Assembly: GCA_025058175.1 (NCBI GenBank)
Contig: JANXED010000003.1
Coordinates: 1 to 64,000, forward strand
DNA length: 64,000 bases
Source: Candidatus Calditenuaceae archaeon
GTDB taxonomy: Archaea; Thermoproteota; Nitrososphaeria_A; Caldarchaeales; Calditenuaceae
Reading direction: 5' to 3'
The number at the start of each line of letters is the position of its first letter. The first letter of the stretch is position 1. This document shows, in pieces, positions 58,383 through 64,000 of this stretch. The notes under the pieces are model-generated. The model was not told the origin of the DNA. It saw nothing but the letters and a program-made list of their open reading frames with translations, and searched no databases. The position numbers and the translations under genes are program-made.

Positions 58383-60515
58383 TCAGTCCACGATCTCGTA
58401 GATGTAAACGTAGGCGTAGGTGTTGGGGCTATACGGCGGACTTGATGAGTAGACCAGTCTGAACCCTTCTATCTGGGGCGGACTGTACGTGTAGTAGGTC
58501 TGCGCCCCGAGCCTCACTGGCTTATAGGGTATCATCAGCCCTAGCGTCGTCTCCCTCCAGAACTTCTCGGTAGCTGTGGTCGGGGATCCCTCAGGGCCTA
58601 AAAGGCTCGCCTCATCTATCCTCTGATAACCGATGTTCTCCGCCTCTTGATTCGCTATCTTCAGCATCCAATACCATTTGCTTTCGTCTCCGTAAAATAA
58701 GAGCTGGCCTCCCTGCTGGCCTCCGACAAAGGGTGCGAAGGTCACGAAGATCAGTACGTGTGTCGCACCAAGCTCCTTGAAGATCCTCTTGCTCGCGTTC
58801 GGAGGCGAGAGGAAGGCGTAGGCTGTCTTCGCGATCCTGATGCTGTCGATGGTCGTGTTGTCGATGATGCTGGTCCTGTTGCCGAGCCTCGAGATCCAGT
58901 TGCCATAGTCCCACCAGGACGCCACGACCGCGTCCTGAGGTAGGTTGTTCCTCATCCACTCGAGGGCCCTCGGCCAATCGTGGAGGGGTTGCTTGACGGG
59001 CAGGCTGCTGGCCAGCACGGTCGGCGGGACGTCGGCGTAGTCGATGCTGGAGTACTGGGAGAGTCCCCCGGCTTTGGCGGGGACGTAGTACAGCGTCAGC
59101 GCTAGCAGGACGGCCAGCGGGACAGCGATCGCAACCCTGCTATCGAACGGCGCCCTTCTCCTGGCCCTCGGGGCGGGAGCCGCTAGGGCCTTGAAGGTCG
59201 ACTCGAGGACGTGGGAGGTCGTCGTCCCGGCGAGAACGGCCACGACCGGCGAGGTCGGGAGGGCGAGCCTCACCATCGAGGAGGCGAAGTAAAAGGCCAG
59301 GACCGCGTAGACCGTCAGGAAGACCGACTCGTTGGTCCCCCTCTTCACCAGGAGGTAGAGCGCGAAGGGCGCGAGGAGGAGCGTCGGGCCGAAGTCGAGG
59401 AAGAGCGAGCCCCAAGTAGCGAGCTGGTTCTCGGCCACCGACTGCACGATCGGGAGGGTGCCCCTCAGCTGCGGGAGCAACACTGAGAAGAACTTCAGGC
59501 CGGGTATGTCGAGGGCTCCGAGCGCGAGGGATGCCAATCCCACTACCCCGATGGCCAGCACGATGCCCCTCGTCACGAGGAGGGACCTCACTTCGTCGAG
59601 GCGCTCCTTCGCCAGCCACGCGGCCACCAGATATGGTATGACCAGCCAGCCCGCAGCCATGCTGATCTCGGTGAGGTAGCCTACGCCGAGCTTGGGGACG
59701 TTGACGGCTATCGAGGCGTAGGTCGCGAAGGTCGCGAGATAGGCCACTAGGATCCTCCTGTCCATCCTGCCCAACAGTGCAAGCACAGCCGTGTAGAGCG
59801 GTATCAGCGCGATCACTAGCCTGTGAGCTCCCCAGGTGGCCGTGACGTACCCGATCAGTAGCCCCGCGATGAGGCCGAAGAACAAGGAGCCCCTCAGTGT
59901 CCTCTTCTCGTTGATGGCTATCAGGTAGAAGATGAAGGCCGCGTGCATCAGCGGTATCGAGAGGGCCTCGTCGTCGAACCAGCCGTAGTGGGTCCTCGAG
60001 ATGTGGGCCGCGCTGAGCGCTAGGAGGAGCGCGGAGGCGAGGGCAGCGCCCCTCCCGACGACGTACCTCGCGAAGAAGTAAACGGCTACGACGGTGACCA
60101 TGCCGTAGAAGACTGGGAGCGCTGCTGCGAGCGCGACGGGGTCGACCGATACGCCCATCGACGAGAGGGTCAGGTAGACGAAGGCCATGGTGAAGGCCAC
60201 TCCGGGGTAGAAGGTGGTCCCCACGTTGAGGCCAGTCGGGTGCCACGAGAGCGTGTCGACCATCCCCCTGAACTCCCAGAACCCGGCCCAGCCCCTCTCG
60301 ATGATCATCCTCGCGACCGTGTAGTGCCACCAGGGGTCGAACTCGCTGAGGACCGGGCCCCACCTCGCGGGGAGGGACCTCACCATGAAGGCCGCCGAGA
60401 CGGCGAGCAGCAGTATAGCGGCCTCGAGCGGGGTCAGCCTCCCGCCAAGCCTCCTGTCGAGCCACCTCAGGGGATCGGAGAGCCTCTCCAGCAGCCTACC
60501 CGCTCCGCTCCGCAT
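58383..60515 (-). CDS. aglB: Oligosaccharyltransferase AglB (STT3)
   Basis: 710 aa, membrane enzyme that moves a lipid-linked glycan to asparagine in secreted proteins. About 13 transmembrane helices in the first ~475 residues, then a soluble domain outside. First acidic motif SEFDPWWHY (D60), second GWFDDEA (178-184), an external-loop SVAENQ motif (359-364, the SVSE/TIXE equivalent), and WWDYGNW at 534-540 for sequon recognition. GATTATTAGG (60539-60548, minus) lies upstream of the ATG. Stands alone; no glycan-assembly genes nearby. Confidence 0.94.
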   Translation of the reverse strand: MRSGAGRLLERLSDPLRWLDRRLGGRLTPLEAAILLLAVSAAFMVRSLPARWGPVLSEFDPWWHYTVARMIIERGWAGFWEFRGMVDTLSWHPTGLNVGTTFYPGVAFTMAFVYLTLSSMGVSVDPVALAAALPVFYGMVTVVAVYFFARYVVGRGAALASALLLALSAAHISRTHYGWFDDEALSIPLMHAAFIFYLIAINEKRTLRGSLFFGLIAGLLIGYVTATWGAHRLVIALIPLYTAVLALLGRMDRRILVAYLATFATYASIAVNVPKLGVGYLTEISMAAGWLVIPYLVAAWLAKERLDEVRSLLVTRGIVLAIGVVGLASLALGALDIPGLKFFSVLLPQLRGTLPIVQSVAENQLATWGSLFLDFGPTLLLAPFALYLLVKRGTNESVFLTVYAVLAFYFASSMVRLALPTSPVVAVLAGTTTSHVLESTFKALAAPAPRARRRAPFDSRVAIAVPLAVLLALTLYYVPAKAGGLSQYSSIDYADVPPTVLASSLPVKQPLHDWPRALEWMRNNLPQDAVVASWWDYGNWISRLGNRTSIIDNTTIDSIRIAKTAYAFLSPPNASKRIFKELGATHVLIFVTFAPFVGGQQGGQLLFYGDESKWYWMLKIANQEAENIGYQRIDEASLLGPEGSPTTATEKFWRETTLGLMIPYKPVRLGAQTYYTYSPPQIEGFRLVYSSSPPYSPNTYAYVYIYEIVD

Positions 60516-60564
60516 CCCCGGTTACCGCGATGACTCACCTAATAATCTAACCCCAAAGCTGCGA

Positions 60565-60858
60565 TCACTTAGCCAGCCCGAAGGCCATTCCGATCAGGAG
60601 CCCGACGAAGAACATTGGGTAGCTCAGAAGGGGTCCGAGCAGGCTCCTCACCGAATCCATTATCGGCCTCAAGGACTCGAGGAGAGACTGGAGGGGCAGC
60701 ACGTCAGCGAGGGCGAGGCCGAGCAGCACCGTGACGGCGATGACCAAGGTCACTAACACAAGTCCCCTCAGGGCCTGTGCCAACCCGTACCCAATCAACA
60801 TCCCGACCATCAAAGTGATGCCGTGGACGACGTACTGCTGCGTCGAGGGGTCCAGCAA
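60565..60858 (-). CDS. Small membrane protein, 97 aa
   Basis: Three hydrophobic helices: about 12-30 (GITLMVGMLIGYGLAQAL), 32-52 (LVLVTLVIAVTVLLGLALA) and 76-97 (YPMFFVGLLIGMAFGLAK), with a soluble stretch between. TTG start; GCTTATAACC (60888-60897, minus) is a likely TATA box. The layout recalls small FUN14-like proteins but the signature is not clear. Function unknown. Confidence 0.65.
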   Translation of the reverse strand: MLDPSTQQYVVHGITLMVGMLIGYGLAQALRGLVLVTLVIAVTVLLGLALADVLPLQSLLESLRPIMDSVRSLLGPLLSYPMFFVGLLIGMAFGLAK

Positions 60859-60919
60859 CGCAGCCCTTATGTTACAACATCAACTAACGGTTATAAGCTT
60901 TCTCCGTCACCTCTGAAAC

Positions 60920-61843
60920 TCATTTCCACCTGCCGTAGATTAGGTACAGGAGCGCAGCCTCCGTGTGCATCCTGTTCTCGGCTTGGTCGATCATCACGGA
61001 GCTCGGACCGTCGGCCACCTCGGCCTCAACCTCCTCGCCCCTCTTCACAGGCATGCAGTGCATGAACTTGGCTCCGGGTTTGGCCTTGGACATCAGCTCC
61101 CTCGTGACCCTGTAGCGAGGCAGGAAGGCCTTCAGCCTCCGCTCCCTCTCTGCCTCGAAACCCATCGAGACGAAGACGTCGGTGTAGACGAAGTCCGCGT
61201 CCCTCACGGCCTCGACCGGGTCCTCGGTGAATGTGAGCTCCGCGCCAGAGGCCCTTGCGGACTCGAGGGCCTTCCTCCTCTCCTCTTCAGGGACCCAGTA
61301 GCCCTCAGGTGAGGCGATCGCGAAGTCGACGCCGGTCAGGGCGCAGGCCTGCATCAGGGAGGTGGCGACGTTGTTCCCGTCCCCGACGAAGGCCACCTTG
61401 ACCCCCTTGAAGGTCTTCTTCAGCTCGAAGACCGTCATCAAGTCGGCTAGGGCCTGGCAGGGGTGGTGCTTGTCCGAAAGGGCGTTGATCACCGGGACCC
61501 TTGAGTTCGCGGCCAGCTCCTCCAGCGTCGAGTGGCTGTAGACCCTGCAGACGAGTCCGTCGACGTACCTCGAGAGGACCCTCCCCACGTCGCTGACCGG
61601 TTCGCCCCTAGCGAGCTGCAGCTCCGCGGACGAGATGTAGTCGAACCTCCCACCGAGCCTGCTGATCGCGGAGGTGAAAGAGACCCGCGTCCTTGTCGAG
61701 GGCTTCTCGAAGATCAGCGCGATCGTCTTCCCCTTCAGCCCCGAGCTCGGGTAACCTTCCGTCTTGAATCGCACAGCGGTCCTGACGGCCTCGACGAACT
61801 CGTCCCTCGAGAGGTCCAGGACCTCGAGGAAGTGCCCCCTCAT
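60920..61843 (-). CDS. argF: Ornithine carbamoyltransferase
   Basis: 307 aa, standard anabolic OTCase making citrulline in arginine synthesis. Carbamoyl-phosphate site STRTR at 49-53, HPCQ at 127-130, and the ornithine region HCMPVKRGEEVEAEV near the end. The ATG at 61843 is chosen because ATAATAG (61869-61875, minus) lies 29 nt upstream and the protein then has normal length; the frame is open 22 codons further. No other arginine genes adjoin. A second, divergent carbamoyltransferase sits at 28699-29751. Confidence 0.94.
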   Translation of the reverse strand: MRGHFLEVLDLSRDEFVEAVRTAVRFKTEGYPSSGLKGKTIALIFEKPSTRTRVSFTSAISRLGGRFDYISSAELQLARGEPVSDVGRVLSRYVDGLVCRVYSHSTLEELAANSRVPVINALSDKHHPCQALADLMTVFELKKTFKGVKVAFVGDGNNVATSLMQACALTGVDFAIASPEGYWVPEEERRKALESARASGAELTFTEDPVEAVRDADFVYTDVFVSMGFEAERERRLKAFLPRYRVTRELMSKAKPGAKFMHCMPVKRGEEVEAEVADGPSSVMIDQAENRMHTEAALLYLIYGRWK

Positions 61844-61966
61844 CTCGGCACTGGATTCCGATTGTGGGATAATAGCGTATTCCGGTTCAAGCTCCGCGCG
61901 CACTTCCACCTTCGCACCGGTCCTGCTCTCTCCGCTTAAATCGGATGGGCCCGCGGACTCACCGGG

Positions 61967-62155
61967 TTGGCGGTCCAGCTCAGGACCAAGAGCGGCCTGA
62001 GGCCCCTGACAGTGAGGCTGCCTGAGGCGTACCTCGACGCGCTGGAGGAGCTGGTCGACTCGGGGGTCTACGCTAGCGTCGCCGAGGCAGTCCGGATGGC
62101 GATCAGGGACCTGATCTCGAGGGAAGGGTTCCTGATCAGGGCGGAGCGGAGATGA
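61967..62155 (+). CDS. Ribbon-helix-helix (CopG-like) regulator
   Basis: 62 aa. A beta strand (RPLTVRLPEAYLDALEELV) followed by two helices (SVAEAVRMAIRDLISREG) is the RHH DNA-binding fold. TTG start; GCTTAAATC (61935-61943) lies upstream. Such proteins are antitoxins, plasmid or virus regulators. It overlaps the next gene by 4 bp (ATGA). No toxin is recognised beside it. Confidence 0.8.
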   Translation: MAVQLRTKSGLRPLTVRLPEAYLDALEELVDSGVYASVAEAVRMAIRDLISREGFLIRAERR

Positions 62156-62574
62156 GCCGAGGCCTGATGGTCAAGGAGGTCGAGGGCGCGCTGCTCGGGC
62201 TCGTTGAGAGGCTGAGGGAGGAGGGATTGATCGCGGCCGTTGTGAGGGAGGTCACGCTGCCCATCTACCCGAGGGCCTTCGTCTTGCTGAGGGAGGTGCG
62301 CCTCGAGAGGACAACCGTCGGCGGGAGCGGGATCGGCGCCGACCAGGAGTACGAGGTCGTCGTGGAGAGCTCGAGGCCGGACGCAGTGCTTCAGGCATCG
62401 GAGGCGGTCAGCGCTGCAGTCAGGTTCGCAGAGCTGGTCCTCTCCGAGGGCCCGAGGGAAGTCGGCGGCCGGCCTCTGGAGCTCTTCCCCTACGAGCTGA
62501 GGGTCCTCGACGTCCTCGAGTCGGGGAGGAAATCGACGGTCGTCTCTGTCCGCGTGAGGGCTCGCGTCGGTTGA
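62152..62574 (+). CDS. Hypothetical protein, possibly tail-terminator-like
   Basis: 140 aa, coupled to the RHH gene through ATGA. An N-terminal helix (EVEGALLGLVERLREEGLIAAV), then strands with long loops (LPIYPRAFVLLREV, DQEYEVVVES) and a C-terminal beta part. This alpha/beta layout recalls small tail-terminator or minor-tail proteins of head-tailed viruses, but there is no firm motif. Its end overlaps a convergent membrane-protein frame by 155 bp. Confidence 0.5.
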   Translation: MSRGLMVKEVEGALLGLVERLREEGLIAAVVREVTLPIYPRAFVLLREVRLERTTVGGSGIGADQEYEVVVESSRPDAVLQASEAVSAAVRFAELVLSEGPREVGGRPLELFPYELRVLDVLESGRKSTVVSVRVRARVG

Positions 62575-63019
62575 GATCCTCCTCGGGCCTACTCCCAAGC
62601 AGCCTCATCAGCGTCAGCGAGAGCGCCATCACCGCGACTCCCAGAGGCAGGAGGATCGGTGCCGCGGTCCTGAAGTCTCTCCTCGAGGCCACCAGCATCG
62701 CGACCCCGATGCCGTAGGCGGTGCCGAGCGCCGCGACCACCCTTCTGAAGACGGTGGACCTCTCGGAGTACGCAAGTCCCGCAGCAGCCGCGAGGGCGAC
62801 CGAACCAGCTGCCAAGAGGGCCAGCGACTCGGCGGTCCTCCACCTCACCCTAATCTCGTACTCATCGAAGTGGACCGGGAAGTCGCCGGGGAGCGGGACG
62901 TGGAACTCCCTCACGACCGTCCTCTTTACAAGCTCCGACTCGGGCGAGGAGAGAGCGATCCCCCCTCCGATCAGGGCGAGGGAGGCGAGCGCGAGCCCGG
63001 CCAGCAGCGTGACCCTCAT
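62420..63019 (-). CDS. Membrane protein with Arg/Pro-rich tail, possible frame error
   Basis: 199 aa. A signal/anchor at 5-24, an external beta-rich stretch (VVREFHVPLPGDFPVHFDEYEIRVRW), then about three helices between 63 and 140. From about residue 148 the frame runs antisense to the plus-strand gene and becomes Arg/Pro/Ser-rich, unlike a real domain; an adjacent frame stops at 62589, so the true 3' end may be near 62575-62590 after a frameshift. Start overlaps the preceding gene's stop by 4 bp. Confidence 0.6.
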   Translation of the reverse strand: MRVTLLAGLALASLALIGGGIALSSPESELVKRTVVREFHVPLPGDFPVHFDEYEIRVRWRTAESLALLAAGSVALAAAAGLAYSERSTVFRRVVAALGTAYGIGVAMLVASRRDFRTAAPILLPLGVAVMALSLTLMRLLGSRPEEDLNRREPSRGQRRPSISSPTRGRRGPSARRGRAPEAGRRLPSGPRRGPALRT

Positions 63020-63306
63020 CTCCTCAAGCCCCTCCGGGAAGCGAGCATGGCGCTCAGCAGGTCGTTAAGCAGCGTCACGGTACCTCCGGTGAGGAGCATC
63101 TGGTCTAGGCGGACGTCGTCGAGCTCGAGTCCAAGGTGCGCCGAGGTCAGGCCGACCAGCGCCCCGAGGGCGACCGTCCTGAGGAACTTCTCCGGCGAGA
63201 ACTCCTCCCGCCTCCTCGACTTGAGGTAGCCCGCGCCGGCGAAGACAGCTCCGTAGAGCGCGCCAAAGAGGGCCGAGGAGAGGCTCAGCTGGACCTCATG
63301 CTCCAA
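63016..63306 (-). CDS. Small membrane protein, holin-like layout
   Basis: 96 aa. Two hydrophobic stretches, about 8-27 (LSSALFGALYGAVFAGAGYL) and 42-60 (FLRTVALGALVGLTSAHLG), and a polar C-terminus. Overlaps its neighbours by 4 and 11 bp. No family recognised; size and layout are those of virus holins or archaeal small membrane proteins. Confidence 0.6.
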   Translation of the reverse strand: MEHEVQLSLSSALFGALYGAVFAGAGYLKSRRREEFSPEKFLRTVALGALVGLTSAHLGLELDDVRLDQMLLTGGTVTLLNDLLSAMLASRRGLRR

Positions 63307-63502
63307 CCGCGTACCACCTCTTGGTCCTCGGCGAGAGCCTGACGGAGCTGTTGCAGCAGGGGCACCTCAGCGAGCCTCCTCTGTCCTCGCAGCACCTCGA
63401 GGGTAACGCGACCTCGCAGACCGCGCACCAGGCGTACCCGAGCCCATACCTCACCCTCCTCGACGCGCCCTCGACTGAGGCGCAAGTGGACCTGCACCTC
63501 AC
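63296..63502 (-). CDS. Zinc-ribbon protein
   Basis: 68 aa with two knuckles, CAVC at 26-29 and CPCC at 47-50, separated by 17 residues and followed by SSVRLSPRTKRWY, a typical zinc ribbon. Extra cysteines at 3, 7, 38 and 39. GTG start overlapping the preceding stop (GTGA). Preferred over the alternative frame on the same strand, which has no cysteine pattern. Confidence 0.65.
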   Translation of the reverse strand: MRCRSTCASVEGASRRVRYGLGYAWCAVCEVALPSRCCEDRGGSLRCPCCNSSVRLSPRTKRWYAVGA

Positions 63503-63735
63503 CTCTTACCCGACCTCCTCCCGGCCCTCCTGACCATCTCGCTCAGCGAGAGGGCGCCGCCGAAGCTCCCGACCAGCGTCGCCTCTATCGCCCTGCCTGC
63601 CCAGAGGAGAGCCACGAAGGCCACGGCTAGGAAGATCGCTAGGGCACCGAGCCAGTCCTCGACGCCGAAGCTGACCGTAACGCCCCTCTGGTTCCTCCTC
63701 ACCGTCAGCCTCGCCTCCCTCCTCACCTCACTCAC
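63499..63735 (-). CDS. Small membrane protein, 78 aa
   Basis: A basic beta-forming N-terminus (ARLTVRRNQRGVTVSFGVEDW), one strong transmembrane helix (29-47, LGALAIFLAVAFVALLWAG), and a basic end. GTG start 8 bp inside the end of the upstream gene. Function unknown; part of the overlapping gene chain at the right edge. Confidence 0.55.
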   Translation of the reverse strand: MSEVRREARLTVRRNQRGVTVSFGVEDWLGALAIFLAVAFVALLWAGRAIEATLVGSFGGALSLSEMVRRAGRRSGKR

Positions 63736-64000
63736 CCGTCAGGAGCACCGTGCCCCTCGCCCTGATGTCCTCCCCGAGGGCCGCGAGCTCCTCCCTCACC
63801 GCCCTCAATAGTGAAGCGGCCTCCTCCTTCCTCGTCGACCTCCACGCCAGAAAGAGGAGCGCGGCGACGGTGCTGGAGAGCTTCCTGATCCTCAGCGGTG
63901 GGTCCGCGAGCGGGACCTGGTGCCCGTGGGACTCGAGGGTCGCGTCGATCAGGGCCTCCGCCTCCTCGAGGAAGACCGCCAGCAGCTGGTCGAGGGACGA
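63728..64000 (-). CDS. Partial protein, possibly virus head-tail connector-like
   Basis: Frame open from the window edge to a TGA at 63728-63730, giving the last 90 residues of a minus-strand gene; the start lies outside. All-helical, with EEAEALIDATLESHG, VPLADPPLRIRKLSSTVAALLFLAW, LLRAVREELAALGEDI and a final GTVLL. The order (acid-rich helix with ID, VPL/PP turn, hydrophobic helix, long helix, G-x-xLL) resembles the DUF1320/gp36 connector family of head-tailed viruses. Resemblance by pattern only. Confidence 0.5.
   Translation of the reverse strand, partial: SSLDQLLAVFLEEAEALIDATLESHGHQVPLADPPLRIRKLSSTVAALLFLAWRSTRKEEAASLLRAVREELAALGEDIRARGTVLLTGE

Noticed and set aside
57077-60465. Long open frames of 421 and 441 codons opposite or beside rbkR, the PAC2 gene and aglB
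   Set aside because: No family features, low-complexity composition; the overlapped genes are firm.

Overview
The window is chromosomal DNA of an archaeon, densely coding and GC-rich by eye, with arginine written mostly as AGG. Archaeal markers are spread over its whole length: ribosomal proteins uL1, uL11, uS9 and eL21, RNA polymerase subunit Rpo4, tRNA-splicing endonuclease, Nep1, a Pno1-type KH protein, a proteasome beta subunit, archaeal-type PEP carboxylase, a CTP-dependent riboflavin kinase-regulator (RbkR) and the oligosaccharyltransferase AglB. Many genes have a TATA-like box 24-31 nt before the start codon, as expected for leaderless archaeal transcripts. The gene mix (Fix/Etf electron-bifurcation genes, CoxG, F420-type oxidoreductase, PQQ sugar dehydrogenase, 2-oxoacid:ferredoxin oxidoreductase, roadblock proteins with a small GTPase) suits a thermophilic member of the Thermoproteota, perhaps Aigarchaeota/Caldarchaeales. 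That placement is inference.

Layout. 0-8 kb: a truncated Cas6-like gene, an HpaB-family flavoprotein divergent from an acyl-CoA synthetase, a sphingosine-phosphate-lyase-like PLP enzyme and an ABC-2 exporter. 8-11 kb: porGDAB, closed by a hairpin, then tRNA-Gly. 11-15 kb: uL1 and uL11 (tail to tail), aspS, and an HTH protein with a ferritin-like C-terminus. 15-18 kb: a phnDCE-like uptake operon and a sulfite-oxidase-family enzyme. 18-30 kb: a nucleobase/hydantoin region (adenine deaminase, dihydropyrimidinase, ThrC-like enzyme, SsnA-like deaminase, F420-type oxidoreductase, MobB, MoeA, a nucleoside-type ABC ATPase and a knotted transcarbamylase). 30-35 kb: PhoU-like protein, EndA, the GTPase/roadblock/membrane-roadblock operon, a B-box protein, a Tat-exported PQQ dehydrogenase and tRNA-Glu. 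35-42 kb: P5C-type aldehyde dehydrogenase, CDP-alcohol transferase, HisC, the eL21-Rpo4-DUF655 operon, an ABC ATPase facing a stand-alone AAA-associated C-terminal domain, uS9 and Nep1. 42-46 kb: a FixA-FixB-FixCX operon with FixC and FixX fused. 46-62 kb: DUF763, Pno1, an ABC-3 permease with a secreted partner, NadE, PEP carboxylase, an enlarged NuoI-like protein, CoxG, a tandem-SIS protein, a proteasome beta subunit lacking Thr1, RbkR, a PAC2 protein, AglB and ArgF. 62-64 kb: a chain of tiny overlapping genes that may be virus-derived and runs off the right edge.

How it fits together. PorGDAB and FixABCX are two ferredoxin-linked systems, one supplying reduced ferredoxin from 2-oxoacids and the other (by family) from NADH by bifurcation. 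The 18-30 kb genes look like salvage or catabolism of purines and pyrimidines, with MobB and MoeA supplying molybdenum cofactor and the extra transcarbamylase possibly handling carbamoyl or ureido intermediates. The most novel-looking parts are the GTPase/roadblock operon, the nucleobase island, the palindrome shared by the rbkR and phnD promoters, the probable CTG start of eL21, and the right-edge gene chain.
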